The translations under genes and the position numbers were made by a program. A stretch of DNA of 64,000 nucleotides from Ganoderma boninense (Eukaryota > Basidiomycota > Agaricomycetes > Polyporales > Polyporaceae), in the NCBI GenBank assembly GCA_002900995.3, contig CM035304.1, forward strand, positions 6,154,134 to 6,218,133, given 5' to 3'. Positions within the stretch are counted from its first letter, which is position 1. Each line of letters starts with the position of its first letter. Below are positions 26,238 to 38,048 of this stretch, in pieces. Below the pieces are notes generated by a model. It saw only the letters and a program-made list of their open reading frames with translations. It had not been told where the DNA came from and did not search any database.

Positions 26238-27752
26238 GGGCAAAGATATTTCAGCGCAGAGCGACGCAACGTGACGCATTGCGTTGATACTCACGTCTGC
26301 TGCGTTGTTACTTGCGTCTGTTGCGTCGTTGCTCGCGTCCACCGATGGCGTCCACAAGCGCCCTTCAGCATCAGTCTTCCATGTCACGGATACGGACTTG
26401 AAAACAGTGCGCTATACGGTTTGACACAGCATTCGCGCAATATATTGCGTATACCACTTGTGTAATGGGTTGGTGGGAAGTAATATCGGCGAGTGTAAGG
26501 ATGAAGTGGAGAGAGCAAGGAAGAGGTTCGACTCGAAGAGAGGCTTCAAGCGAAGCTCCTCCGCCGCCCGCGTCACTCGGTTTAGCGTGAGAAGTACTTA
26601 GTCTTCGCCAGCCGCCCGAGGGTCCGACTGTCGTTTTACTGCCCATCCTGCCCCCAATACTTAAACTTACTATAATATTTCATCTCCAGATGAAACAATT
26701 TAGAGACCCGTGATGAACGGTGCGACACCGCCGCCAGGAACTCTTCTAAGTGCATTCACAGACAAATCTCGCTGTGCGCACTGGGGCCCAGGGTCCTCAC
26801 TCTCGATATCATTGCAGCCACAACTCATGTCCCTTGCTGCATATTTTTCACCTCTGCGTACATAACTCGCCTAGCTCTCTGCGCCGTTCGCGTCCCAGGT
26901 CGTCGCGTCGCTTGCGTCACTGTGTGCGCCAGTCACTGCGCTGGCTGCTTCACTCGCGTCGCACCCTGCGTCACCTCGCGTCTACCTCTGCGTCCCTCTG
27001 CGTCAGCCTCTGCGTCCCTTTGCGTCTGCGTCTGCGTGTCATGCGTCTCACACTCCATTTAATTCGTCTCCCTTGCGTCGCCTGCGTCACTCTCTGCGTC
27101 ACCCTGCACCTCTCTGCGTCGGATGCGTCACTGGACCCTTTCGCATCACGCTGATGTTAAACCCCAAGGCTCACGAATTTCTTCCCATTCATGGGGGCTG
27201 CGTCCAAGACGCGTCGCGGAGTGCTTCAATTCAGGTCTGTGTATAATCACCTCCGAATGCCCTACTCATATACCCAGCTGCAGTACAAGTTCTCAAGCTT
27301 CGACTGGGTCCATGGCCACTCTTCTCGATCACGCACTCTCCGAGACTCCAACACAATCCAATCTGTACTTATTGGCCCGCGTGTTGCAATACTAAGAATC
27401 CCGTTTTCAAGGGTTTCAACCAGACACAAGACCCGTTTGCACTTCCTCATTGTTAGTTTTAGCACATACATGAACCTCCCAGCACCAGCGACCCGGTTTT
27501 TACCTCTCCTGCATAGCCTACCCTCAAAACCCAAGCGTTCGATGTTGCATGCACCACTCTCCTATGCGCCACTCACACCCATGGCCATGTATCATTCTCC
27601 GCAGCTCAGCGCCATGCGCGTTACTCACTGCGCTGTATACGTCCAGACCTGCGTCTCTCTGCGTCACGCCTTGCGTTACTCTGCGCCAGTTTGCGTCCTA
27701 ACCTGCGTCAAAAGTCGCCTTGCGTCGCCTTGCGCTGTTTTTACCCTGCCCG
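26238..27752. mobile_element. 1.5-kb TIR element packed with TGCGTC motifs, inserted in X2
   Basis: The two outer ends are inverted repeats of about 40 bp: left GGGCAAAGATATTTCAGCGC then AGAGCGACGCAACG; right, reverse-complemented, GGGCAGGGTAAAAACAGCGC then AAGGCGACGCAAGG. The flanks carry the direct repeat TCTGTGACG (26230-26238 and 27753-27761), 8-9 bp depending on where the ends are drawn. Removing the insert restores alignment of X2 with X1 across the junction. No transposase-like frame is visible, so it is non-autonomous. The 8-9 bp duplication is compatible with hAT-like transposition, but the family is not assigned. Confidence 0.75.
26880..27135 (+). repeat. TGCGTC-rich array inside the TIR element
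   Basis: TGCGTC/TGCGTCA recurs roughly every 6-25 bases (e.g. TCTGCGTCCCTCTGCGTCAG, TTTGCGTCTGCGTCTGCGTG), with further clusters at 26280-26350 and 27650-27730. Spacing is irregular, so it is not a simple tandem satellite. Confidence 0.8.
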
Positions 27753-28519
27753 TCTGTGACGACAACATCCAGCTTGATTGTGACCTTTGACTTCCTGGAG
27801 CGCTGATGGCGAGCGGACACTGCATATGCCAAACTACATCAGACAGGTGCGATGAGAAGGAGGGAGGATATGCAGCGCATGACTCACGAGTGGGCAGCTG
27901 CTCGCCAGACAAAGCCGCTGCCTCGGAGGTGAAATTCGTGTTGACGCTCGCAAAGCCGTACATTGCGCCGCTAGGTCCGCTGCTGAATCTGCACGATAGA
28001 GGGTCAGTGCTTTTTTCACACTTGACTTCAACCGGCGATGTCTCCGGATTTTGACTCGGAAATCCAGGTACTTACACCTGTGCGACGAAGTGAGTGACTT
28101 CTCAAATGCTATTTGTGAACTTAAACACTTGCAAAGGACGATGGGCCACTCGGCGAGTGGCACAGGACGTGCGAATTGGGGGACCACGAGACGTGCACCG
28201 TCAGGTAGGGTTCGTTGAGCCGCCCGGACCACAGAAGGTCGATGAAATCCGACTGGCGCTGCGAGACGGCGATGCTGGAGAAGATAGGACCATCAGCATA
28301 TCGTCACCAGTTAACAACACTTCGAGGAAGGGCGAGACATACCGGGATGACGCGAACACTGGCAACACAATGGCCTGCAGCTCAAGGAGAACACACAGGG
28401 TGGCAAGGAGGCAGAGAACGAAGCCCATATCCAGTCCAGTGGCGCACTGTGTGTGGAGCTGAGAAGAAAGGTTTGAAAAGAAGATACGTCGAGGAATGAC
28501 AGGCCATGCGTACATTCCG

Positions 28520-29490
28520 TTCTAGATATAGCCCAAGAGGCGCAATGGCAACTTTGTCTAGCCCCGACTCGGAACGCAACGGCATCGCCAGACGGTGCCG
28601 ATCGCACGCCCTGTAGCAGTTCGCAGCACTGGAGGCGATGTGACTCTACTTCAGGTTCGCTTCCGGAAGGCCCGTGGTGCTTCAGGCCATATTTCTTCCA
28701 TCTAGGTTGGGCGGTGCAAGTCCTCATGACAAGCAGAAGATTGAAACAGTCCTCAACGATAAACATACCAGTTTTGCTCATATCTGCCCTATCTCATGCC
28801 ATGGAGGTGAAACCGTGACAAACAAGATGAAATGCAGGTTTAACAGCAATGAGATATTGTTTGAAGACGTCTGTAGATCGCCAATTGGAATATATAGAGT
28901 TGAGGAGAATCGTCCGGGTTAGAACAAAGATATGAAGATGCGCCTAACCCGTAACCTACGTTCCACCGAAATCGTGATGAACAAGCCATTTTGGGATTTT
29001 GCACGGGTAGAGCGCGGCGCGCTGAGTCAGAGTTGGGCTCATCCCTGTTCTACTCTGCCTTCTTGCAGAGGTGACATCCACATAAGTTCTACCTTTTCCA
29101 TTGCACAGATTCACCAATGGCTGCGCAGATCACATCTGCGCTCTGTGAAACAGCAGATTGCGAGTTTGGTACTCGAAGAAGGCTATCTGGGTGAGCGGGG
29201 CCTGACATGTATCACTGAACCCAGATATGCATTTCACGCTCCGCAATACTGCGATCAAGGCCCGGAGTGAGTTATATACTTCTCGTAGTGCGAGTCCAGC
29301 TTCCTCTCACGCTCCCAAACCCACACCGTCTACCCCACATAACTCATCCTTATCCTGGTGAGTGGATAGACGCTGTTTTCAACATGCTATAGCGCCTCCC
29401 TCTGATTTTCTGCTACTATCAGGGCCAAGGCTCAAATACAGCACATCAAAGCTTTGGACTACGTCCAATAAGATATCCCTCTCCTCGGTA
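28520..29490. other. Region between X2 and PY-3, no supported gene
   Basis: An unremarkable 112-codon frame (28932-29270) has no recognisable feature. TTATATAC at 29272-29279 is a possible TATA box for PY-3, and GTGAGT at about 29359 could be a donor of an intron in its 5' leader. Confidence 0.3.
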
Positions 29491-29493
29491 GAG

Positions 29494-30367
29494 ATGGACA
29501 TCGGCGGCCCCCTGGTAATTGTAATCTGCCTTGCACTCAGCCTCGCTGCGCTCGCTCTGGCGAGTTGGTGCATCGTCCGGCACACGAGGAGACGAAGAAG
29601 TTCATCGACGCCGCGTTTTCGGCATCTAGGCCGCTGGGGTACGTTGGCAGGGTTCAGCCTGGCCAAGGGGCCCAGCATCTCCGTGATAACCTAATTCTAT
29701 TATTACTTACCTAGTACCAACCGTTGCAAACAGACAAATCAGGCATGCTCTGCCAGAGATACCAGGTCCGTGCCATACACTGCTAGACAGTATCGAAACA
29801 GTGTCCCAGGGAGCTCAAATCTCTGACTAGATGTGATGCCTTTGGCGAATGTAGAATGCACTGTGGAGCAACGTCAAAGTGAAGAAGATGAAGAATCGGT
29901 GCCTTCAGCATTGAGTGAGTGGCATCAGCGGGTGTCTTTACAGTTTTTCTCTGTTTACAGCTCACCGGGCGACGTTTGGTTTATCAGATTCGTTAGAAGT
30001 TAGCATGCTAGAAGTGATCCCGACCCCAGCCCCGCGAATTCAAATCCCGCGCCAGCATCACACCTATGGAGCTGCCATGAGCAGAGAACCAGTTCAGCAA
30101 CCCGCCAGCCGGAGTGCTGAGATACCTCGTCAGACAGGAACGAGTGAACAGGTGGCCGAGTTATCCAATGATCCTGTTCCCCCGGTCGAACATCATGGCA
30201 GGGGCTGGGCTCCACGCCGACACGAGACGGATGCAGGGGTGAGGTTAGAGTTCGGGAGAAATGGAGAGGTAGTTATCGTGAACTCTAACTCTGATGATCA
30301 TAGCATATTGTCTTCTGAGGGATCTACCCTCCCGCCTCCATATTCTTCAGAATTTGGAGGGTCTTAG
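29494..30367 (+). CDS. PY-3: membrane helix plus PPPY tail, no ectodomain seen
   Basis: Exon 1 (29494-29638) encodes MDIGGPLVIVICLALSLAAL, the rest of one hydrophobic helix, then basic RHTRRRR. Phase-1 introns at 29639-29714 and 29766-29960 match the family plan. Exon 2 is short (PTVANRQIRHALPEIPG) and exon 3 (29961-30367) carries the family box as ETDAGVRLEFGRNGEVVIV and ends SSEGSTLPPPYSSEFGGS. The Kre9/Knh1-like domain and stalk of PY-1 and PY-2 are missing; either an upstream exon was not found or the gene is a truncated form whose helix acts as a signal anchor. The PPPY motif predicts WW-domain binding as for its relatives. Confidence 0.6.
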
Positions 30368-30660
30368 TGTGTTCTCCAAATTCTCTATACACTGACTGCC
30401 AGTAGAAGTCCCGACGTTTTTGGCAGATTATTGATTGTGTTTCTGCAGTCTAACAAGGTTGGCCTGTGTGATTCTTGCGCAATACGTTGCGTCCATAGCA
30501 TGGTGCGTAGCTTTGTGCCTGCGTAGCCATGTCCGTGGTGCGGACATCAGAGAACAGTCGAGTACAGGATATTTAGGGTCAGATGGGCAGAATCAAATGT
30601 CGAAACTAGACAGCTTAGACCTCAAATTTTGACTTGCTGCTGTCGGGAGGCTGCCTCGAC

Positions 30661-31397
30661 ATGTGGCCGCCCTACCGCTCTACATTTACTCCATTTCCTA
30701 TGTACGACCCACGCTGCCTACCATCGTCGGATCTTCCAGCTCCGGAAGCCTATTTGCCCCGCATCTTCAAGGTGTACTCAATGCCCAGGCTCCTGTTTTT
30801 ATTCGTCCGACCTCCGAGGTAGGGCGAGCTGAAGTGTATGGTAGCAGATCAGTCGATGCTGTACCACTGGCAACGGTCACCGTCACGGTGGCAGGCGTGA
30901 GTGGATCAAGCGCGATCCCGGCGCAACCCCGCTGTCAATGACATCCAGGTCTCAGCACGCACGCGGTAGTCGGCATTGCAGTGGGCGTTGGAGTCGCGGC
31001 GATCTATGTGGCATTATGGCTTCAATTCCTATGCATCAAACAGTGGAGGAACCGTGAATTGGCGTCAAGAGGTTCTTATAATGTTCCCAAAATTCTCGTA
31101 CTGTGAATATGCAGAGCCTGACTCACCATTGTCATTGTCATCTGTTCTCGTGCGCTGGATATACAGACTATAATTTTGATCCATATGAAGACGGGCTATC
31201 GTCGGAATGGGAGGCTCTCAGCACGGTCGAGACTCTGATCCTGGGACGTCGCCGGGATCGACGGAGGAGTGAGTTTAGAGAGAGGAAGGGCTACAGGGGT
31301 AATAGCGGACAACCTCCAATGGGACCGTATGTCGGATCTGGAGCGACTCTGACAGATCCTGCCACCGCCGTATTCTTCGAGCTTCGGCGGAGCCTAA
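30661..31397 (+). pseudogene. PY-4: probable broken PY-family gene
   Basis: A family-type helix (AVVGIAVGVGVAAIYVALWL, 30963-31022) is followed by KQWRNRELASRG and the phase-1 GTTCTT donor that PY-1 and PY-2 also use at this place. At the 3' end ILPPPYSSSFGGA is followed by a stop at 31397, but that frame has a stop codon a few codons earlier, while the open frame just before it (SGATLTD) continues into unrelated residues. A frameshift therefore separates the tail from the PPPY motif. The expected GGVRL box is not visible and the Ser/Thr stalk is not in frame with the helix. It lies 0.3 kb after PY-3 in the same orientation. Confidence 0.5.
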
Positions 31398-31665
31398 CGA
31401 ATCCTGTCTCGTGATTAGTCACTAAACATTACACAGCAGGCTGCTTTGCCTGCATACTAATAGATATCTATTAAATCTGCTGACGTTCGAACTTGAAGAA
31501 GTCGAGCTTGAGTTGGGCCGTGCCATCTACAGGATTCAAAAGATGAATAGAGCATGCTATAATCCCGGCAGTACTTGGGATAATGTCTGAAAAGGAAGGA
31601 AGGCTGAAGTAACAAGTGGCAAGAGCGGGAGAATCAGAATGCACCGCTGCGCCGCCTAGCTACGA

Positions 31666-32600
31666 CATCAGCAAAAGCGCTAACCCGTGGCCATGACACT
31701 GCCACGCGCGCTCAGGTTTGCCTACTAAAACGGGACGGCGGAGGTTTGCAATGCATCACCTTGCCGTTGCAAACCTCGTCTTGGAGAGGTTATAATCACC
31801 ATGCCAAGATTATGATATTTGTTGGTATTGAATAATATAAACTTGGCGAGGAATTGATAGTCAGTAACCTTGGAATTAGTCGCGAGTTCCGGATCCACGT
31901 CGGGGGCTGCCGTCAATGCGGGTCTCTAGGGCGCTTCTGGCCGGCCACGCGCTCGGAGTGTCTCGGACTTGTCTGTTGCCACTCATTGTCCATGACCGCC
32001 GCCTTCGCTATCGACCTTCTCTTGCTCTTCCCTCATTGCTGTCTCCATATCGTGCAATACGGCTTCGATATTCGCGCCAAATCAACGCTGGACCAGTCTA
32101 CGCAGCATTTAATCATCTCACTGGCGGGTCAAAGTCACGGCCCCGGCCTGAAGACGGTGAGCTGATTTCATTGGATTTTGGACACCTCGGTGACCCTCGG
32201 AAGACGTGCATGGAGGAGGCCTGGGAGGATGATGTGCAGCGTATCGGTTTGGCCTTGCTGTCACAATCGGGTGGGGTCCGTGCGCTGTCACGGGGCTCTG
32301 AGGTCCTGGTTCAAGGGCTGTCAACCGGACGCCCCACCTTACAAAAAGCTCCTTGGCCCGTTCGTCGCTGACTTCAACTGTTTTTCTCCCTCTCCCACCT
32401 TATCATACCCCGCCTTCTAAGTTATATGCGCACTCACTCTTCCAGGCCTCGAGGCTCGGGATGAACTGGCATTGTACTGACTTCTTCTGTGCAGAGCCTT
32501 CCCGAGGCCCCCTCGCAATGTCCTTCAACGGTGACCACTGGGCTCCATGTTATGGGTAAGTCATTGTATGCGCGTTCTTCTCGGTGTATATGCACATTTA
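31666..32600 (+). repeat. Dispersed repeat, copy 1
   Basis: Starts CATCAGCAAAAGCGCTAACC and aligns with 63133 onwards for at least 220 bp at high similarity, then more loosely (TCTTGCTCTTCCCTCATTGC near 32020; GGGTGGGGTCCGTGCGCTGT near 32270). It contains an 11-bp inverted repeat GAGGTTTGCAA/TTGCAAACCTC (31741-31751, 31767-31777). No long terminal repeat, transposase or reverse transcriptase seen. Confidence 0.7.
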
Positions 32601-33120
32601 AAATCTGCTAGACACAGATTTGCGATGATGGCCGTGGTTGTGGGCTCGAGACCAGTCCTCTGTGAGGTTTGCAGGTACGCCCCTTTCATTGTTTTTTCCC
32701 CTTCTCTTCGTTCGCCTCCAGGAGAGGTGTGCTTCAATGCTAGTCTATCCCTGTGCGTTTTCCCGAGCACACGGTTTGAAAGGTGAGTCATTTCAATTCC
32801 ATATTACTATTCACGTCCTCTGTTACACCTGCCACATGCCCAGCCTTGGGGCATTCTGTACGTAACCCTCCGCTTGCCCCACCTGCACTGTTGTTTCCAA
32901 GTAGTATCTGTATTTTGCCTGTGTCATCGTCCCGTCGTTCGATGGCTGTTGCGTGTCGCCACGCTCAATTAATATATTTTATCTTCTATTCATGAGTATT
33001 CTGGTGCGGCGTTGTCGGCTGGTGATGAATGGTGTGTATATATGAATAAAATGAGTATCAGTAACTTTTGGAGGAGCTTCTAGATTTGCATTATATTTGT
33101 AATCCTCACATTCCGTGCAA

Positions 33121-33180
33121 ATGTTCGCCTTGCAGGGTGGAGGTTTGCAATGCACCCCGCCAAGGTTTGCAATGCAATCC
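33121..33180 (+). repeat. Partial match to the dispersed repeat, with internal duplication
   Basis: CTTGCAGGGTGGAGGTTTGC matches the core of the repeats at 31.7 and 63.1 kb; AGGTTTGCAATGCA occurs twice (33141-33154, 33163-33176). Confidence 0.6.
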
Positions 33181-33199
33181 TCGGTATGCAAGGGCGATC

Positions 33200-34940
33200 C
33201 CAAAATAACCACTCCTTTGTAACGCTAATACAATCTTCACCTAGGCAATCCGGTTATATAATGCTATTCAGAATAAAATTCACATTGTATATAGGATTAC
33301 AATAGTTTTGCGCCGCCGCAGATGGATGAGCGTTTACATCTGGCTACTTTTGGCAACGTAAACGCCCGAGACGATGATGTGGCTGCTCGCGGTTGCGCTC
33401 GCTCAAATTGAACTTCGTAGCCTGCTCCCGTTTTATTTCCATTCTATCTCTGTCAAGATATGCCGCTACCTAGAGCCATTACGCAAGTTTTCATGCCTTC
33501 TACCTCACGGGCTGATGCATGATGGGCTGCAAAGGCCGCCCTTCAGCAGCCCATCCGGGACCCAGGCTCATGAGTCGGGTTCAAGCTCGCGCCGCCACAA
33601 TCGCCGGGCCCACTAAAGACACAACCGTCAGGGATATTAAGGATGGCAATGAATGTGGAGAGATAGTTCGGCGTTGAATGTGCATCTGGTACGTTTCAAT
33701 CACCTCACAAACTCTCTGCCGCTCAGTAGTATACAGCCGGGCTGGTAGGCTGTAGCCTGTCGGAGTCTCCGGGACCGCAAAGTTCAGAACTGAGCCTCAC
33801 CGGCCGATTACCAGTCTCATTTTCCGCCAATAGAGGTTGATAACTGCCTTGTTCACCCGTGCAAATGTGACACAGGCAAAATATGCGTGCTATGCCGTCG
33901 ATCGTGCGTCCTTTCGCTTCGGCTCTCTTCGCGTCCTCTAGTATATCCAGGGACTCTCGGTCGACAGTTCCCGCTACCCGCCAGCGCAAAATGCTTTTAC
34001 AAGCTATCTGCTGACTTCGACTCTCCCGACACAGGGTGCCAATGTGATAATAGTCACTGCGTACACCGGACTGTGAGGACGACCCCAGCAACATATCGAA
34101 GCAAGTACCCTGCGGAGCCCATCCCTTCTCTCCCGACTGCTGTGTTGTCAATGTGCGCCCATGATGAAGTCCTCTTGGCGTAAAAGTTGGAATATTGGCA
34201 GTAATGTCAGCCGTTGAGCCCGGTAGACTTGGCCCCGGATGGCAGAGCGTAGCGGAGCCCGATCACATTCGAGGAGGTAGGAGGTCGAAGGTGTTAAGAC
34301 TGTAGCATGCGAGGGGGCTTTCAACATTGGAAGGCGCAGAGGGTGTGTTGAAGGAGGTTGAAGGTGCGTCTCGCAACTTCCTGACGGATAGACCAGCGGC
34401 GTCGTAAATAGAGCGCTAATCGTTCTATGATATGCGTAGGGCATCTGTGCGGCTCATGTGAACAATCATGTCAGAACTATGTCGGGTGGATTTCAAGACA
34501 TTGCAGCGCCGTGCAACACGAGTTCGGCAGAATAGCTGTCACAACATTCTGCTCCCGATCGACCATCGTTGTTTTCCGTACGTACAGAAGATCTCTGGAT
34601 TGCCCATACGATTGGTTTATCACCACTTAACTAACGTGCGATCTAACTTTGCATGACGTTTAGCTTCACTCGACCCATCGAATCGTTATTTCGCCGCAGG
34701 AACCCTTTCAACATCAACGAAGTGCTGTTTCCTGGAAGAGGCTCGAGAGCCTTTCATCACGAGCTCATGTGGGACAGGCTAAAAATGGCTTATGGCTCTC
34801 AATTGACTTCCTCGCCTTCTCCCCTCCCCGCGCGTGACCTGCGCACTCAAGGGTCGCGAATATAGGCAGTACGTGCATCTGTTAGCTGCCTGCCGTGCGT
34901 GTCTGACACTACGCACTCCCGCTACGGTCTTCCAGCCAGT
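33200..34940. other. Region without a supported gene
   Basis: The longest frame (minus, 33723-34151) has no recognisable domain. The region lies between a decayed repeat and PY-5. Confidence 0.3.
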
Positions 34941-34945
34941 GTGCC

Positions 34946-36102
34946 ATGCTCGCTTCCGGCGGCGATCCCTTCCGTTCCTGGATATGCCCATTCCTTGGCG
35001 ACACGGGATGCGAGACTAACGCGCCAACGACGACACTGCCGTCATCGTCTCCCTCGATGTCAAATCCTTCCACAAATTCGGCCTCATCTCGAAATGATCC
35101 AAGCTTCAGCTCGGAGCCTGCTTCGTCGACTGAATCCCCCCGCACGGGCTCACTGAGTCCCGCCGCAAGCTCCTCTGCTATCCCACTTCGCCCCGCTTCT
35201 TCAACGTCTTCTCATAGTCCTATTCCCCAACCTCGCGTTCTCCCAACCTTCAACAATACCTTTGCTTCACTCCCCACCTCGAAGGAGGTGTCCAATGATC
35301 CTACAAACTCTCCATCTCCCGCTCCCAGTGCGCGGTCGAGCTCAATATTTCCGTTGCCTACACCACGTCCAACGCCACCGCCTCGTCCGCCTCACTTCAA
35401 CACTGGAGCCGTCGTGATCGCTGGCATCGTCGTGAACATGATGGTGCTTGCGCTGCTCTTCTACTTCAGACGGCGCCGACTCCGGGCATACTCAACGGAA
35501 ACTGGTCCGCCCACAGGTGCGTGTCGCCTGCTCCCCACCACCATATCGGCGCGCGCTCGACGCGTGTTGCGGGCTGGATATCGGATATCGGATATCCGAG
35601 CGTACCCCCCGTATTGACACATCTCCCCCAGGTTCTGGTCAAGACAGAGACGGTGGCAGGCTCGGGACCACCGAGGACATCTCGCGACAGCCTTCCGGTC
35701 AGAGTACTTCTACCATCTGAGATGCAGAACAACTTCATTAATTTCCCGATTCTGCTCCCGCTCTCAGATCGCGTTCTTCGAGAAAGCGGAACCTCGGCCG
35801 TCACATCCGAGAAGTCGTCGCGGGAGCAGAGGAACAGTCACGATGATCTTGAGCGGACAACTCGGAGCAGAGGAAGCATGGCGAACAGGCAGATGAACGC
35901 CACGGGAGGAGACCCCGCAGCCCTTGGGGATGAGGTAGCGCGTCGTAGAGGTACGCGATGCGAAACGGACGGAGGGGTGAGGTTGGCTGGAGGTAGACCA
36001 GGGGAAGCCGCGGTGGACGACGTCGATCGGACGAGCACGTCCGAGTCGGACGGGTCCACTTTGCCACCTCCTTATTTTCCCCAGTTCGGAGCGACGTGGT
36101 GA
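34946..36102 (+). CDS. PY-5: Ser/Thr-rich single-pass membrane protein with PPPY tail
   Basis: Exon 1 (34946-35516) encodes a long Ser/Thr/Pro stalk and one helix (GAVVIAGIVVNMMVLALLFY) before RRRRLR. Intron 1 (35517-35631) and intron 2 (35698-35766) are phase 1 as in PY-1 and PY-2; exon 2 reads SGQDRDGGRLGTTEDISRQ. Exon 3 (35768-36102) holds the best-preserved family box, ETDGGVRLAGGRPGEAAVDD, and ends ESDGSTLPPPYFPQFGATW. The N-terminus is unclear: the first ATG gives no good signal peptide, so an upstream exon or a start further 5' is likely. Predicted plasma-membrane protein; function inferred only from the tail. Confidence 0.7.
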
Positions 36103-38048
36103 GCTCATTCTTACCTGAAACCTGTTATGAAAATATCCTGAGTCGTCAACAGATACCCAATGCTTGCAAGTCCTTGACTTGTCGTTTCTATACGCGGACG
36201 ACGAATGCTGGGTCGGATGTTCCAGTTTCAAACGCACAAGGGTTACTGTAACGTCTCACAGGTGAACGTGTCGAATGAAGAGCTTTCGGAGGATGGGCCT
36301 GAGAACCTCATCCTTGTGGCTGTATTTTTGCACCTGACGACGAGATGCGGCCTCTGCCGTCAATGGGCATGACGTGTTCATGGTCGTTTTCTGGCCATTC
36401 AGACGCCCAAAATTGACGACAGGATCGTTCCCCTTCTAGACGGAGAACACTCCGGATCTCTGTCATCCTGCTCCCTCTCAGACTCATTCTCTATATACTC
36501 GCTCCCCAAACAGTGCCTTTTGCTCAACCCTCTTTGTCTTCCCCGTCGCTCGCACTCTAAACGACTCTAGACTCGGTGACCGGCCGCTTTGCTGCGGGTG
36601 TTGCTCACGACTTCAACCGGCTGTCCTTATCCGAATCCTACTAGCTCAACGGCCACCCACTCTACCTCATTAGGGTCCCAAATGGTGCAACTTGTCGTCA
36701 CTAAAAGGCGAGGAGATGGGCGACAAATTGGAGCAGTCGACGAGGAAGCAGGGACACCGACCCGGAGCTAGTCTATGGAGACGTAAAGCTGCCGGTGTGT
36801 TGCATTTATCTCGTCCATTGCCTGCGGTCTCAGGTAGTTTCGCAGGAAAATCTTGCCTCTCCGTGCGGTGATAGACCTCAACACTCCCTACGAGTGCGGA
36901 AGTCTGAAGGTGCGATGGTCCGTTGAGCGTGCTGGCAAGGGGAGTGGGTGCAGAGGAGTAGTGGTGGAAAGAGTGTGGTGGTGGTGGTGGTGCGGTGCGG
37001 ACCGGATCCAGCCTGTACGTAGTCCGAGAGCGCGACGAGTTGAGGAGCGACGAAATAGAATGAATGATGCGAAAGTCGAGGTCGAGAGGCGAGAGACGAG
37101 AGCGAAAGACGAGAGTCGAGGTCGAGAGTCGAAGGGGAAATTTGCTGATCGAGGTGGTCGCAGTCGGGGTCGTGCAGGCGGTCGGATCGAGGTCAAGAAA
37201 GAGGGAAAGGCTGATATTAGAGGCGCCAAAGAGGCCGCAGTAGACGAAGATACATGAAAGGCGAGAATGGGGAAGATCTGGAGGGTGGTGGTCCTGGACG
37301 AAGATGGTATGAAAACTGTCCCCGAGACGCGGCGCTATCCGGACCGCGGTATGTGGCTGTGCGTAAGTACACTGCGAGGGCAGGCGAGGGCTCGGAACCG
37401 CTGCTAACTACTCTGCCATAGGTCACGACAAAACCAGTATACAGGGAGGAGCAGAAGGAAGAAGGAAGAAAGTGAACGAAAGGAGAGGACACGGGAATGG
37501 GAGGATCGGCATGCAGGCTGGCTCGAGGTCGTCGGATCGGGCTCAAGGTGCGTGGTTTCCCGCTCAGCGCGGTACCACACCCATCAGCGGTCCAGGATCC
37601 AGTCTTCGAGCGAAACGACACGCGCACACACCCTATTTGTCGTTCACAGCGGATGCAATGTAAAATCATCTGTTGGAGCGCATCGGATATCCACGCATTC
37701 AAGTGTATAACACAGTCACGGTGATAATCACGCGAAAGAAGCATCCTCGAACTCTCCGCGAACAGCCCCTCCGGAGGTTGAGAAGGGCCCGTGAACTGCT
37801 TCCACCTACAGCAAGGCAGCCTGCCTATCGTCGTCTCTACCTTCAGGAGATTGAGACGTTTCGAGCCCTTGAGGTCAGTACTCCCTGTGCCTGAAAACTT
37901 GTTCCCGGATCTGACATGCAATGCATATGGCAGCCAAACCTAATTCTCTCCTAGGCTCGCCGCCCCACTGTTCGGCATGTGTCTCTATAATAAAATCGGG
38001 TACATGAGGTGCGCCACTCACATTGGTTAGGCCTCCTCGAAACGCCAC
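36103..38048. other. Region without a supported gene; purine-rich tract
   Basis: 36,980-37,210 is purine-rich on the plus strand, with repeated GAGGTCGAGA and GACGAGAG motifs (37,070-37,135). A 234-codon frame on the minus strand (37,217-37,921) shows no recognisable features. Confidence 0.3.

Larger units (their letters stand above)
26150..28428 (-). pseudogene. X2: second copy of the small secreted protein family, split by an inserted element
   Basis: ATG at 28428 opens a signal peptide (MGFVLCLLATLCVLLELQAI, VLPVFASS) and a GTATGT intron leads to SQRQSDFIDLLWSGRLNEPY and SPNSHVLCHSPSG, nearly the same as X1. Next come GAMYGFASVNTNFTSEAA with SGEQLPTR (about 27985-27895) and SARHQRSRKSKVTIKLDVVV (27815-27760). 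There the homology to X1 stops, and resumes 1.5 kb away with TDTKIAKQVDM and LFTSAEC (about 26235-26160). The gap is a TIR element flanked by a short direct repeat. At the donor after exon 2, X2 reads GCAAGT where X1 has GTAAGT. The gene is therefore probably dead, unless the insert is spliced out. Ends are approximate. Confidence 0.65.

Noticed and set aside
26270..27760. TGCGTC repeats as a CRISPR or satellite array
   Set aside because: Spacing is irregular, no constant-length spacers, and the organism is a eukaryote; the repeats lie inside a TIR element.
36853..37257. Arg/Glu-rich 134-codon frame with a WWWWW run
   Set aside because: Composition follows the purine-rich and GTG-repeat DNA; no evidence of coding.
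37217..37921. 234-codon minus-strand frame
   Set aside because: No signal peptide, domain or codon pattern typical of the neighbours; crosses the purine-rich tract in antisense; probably chance.
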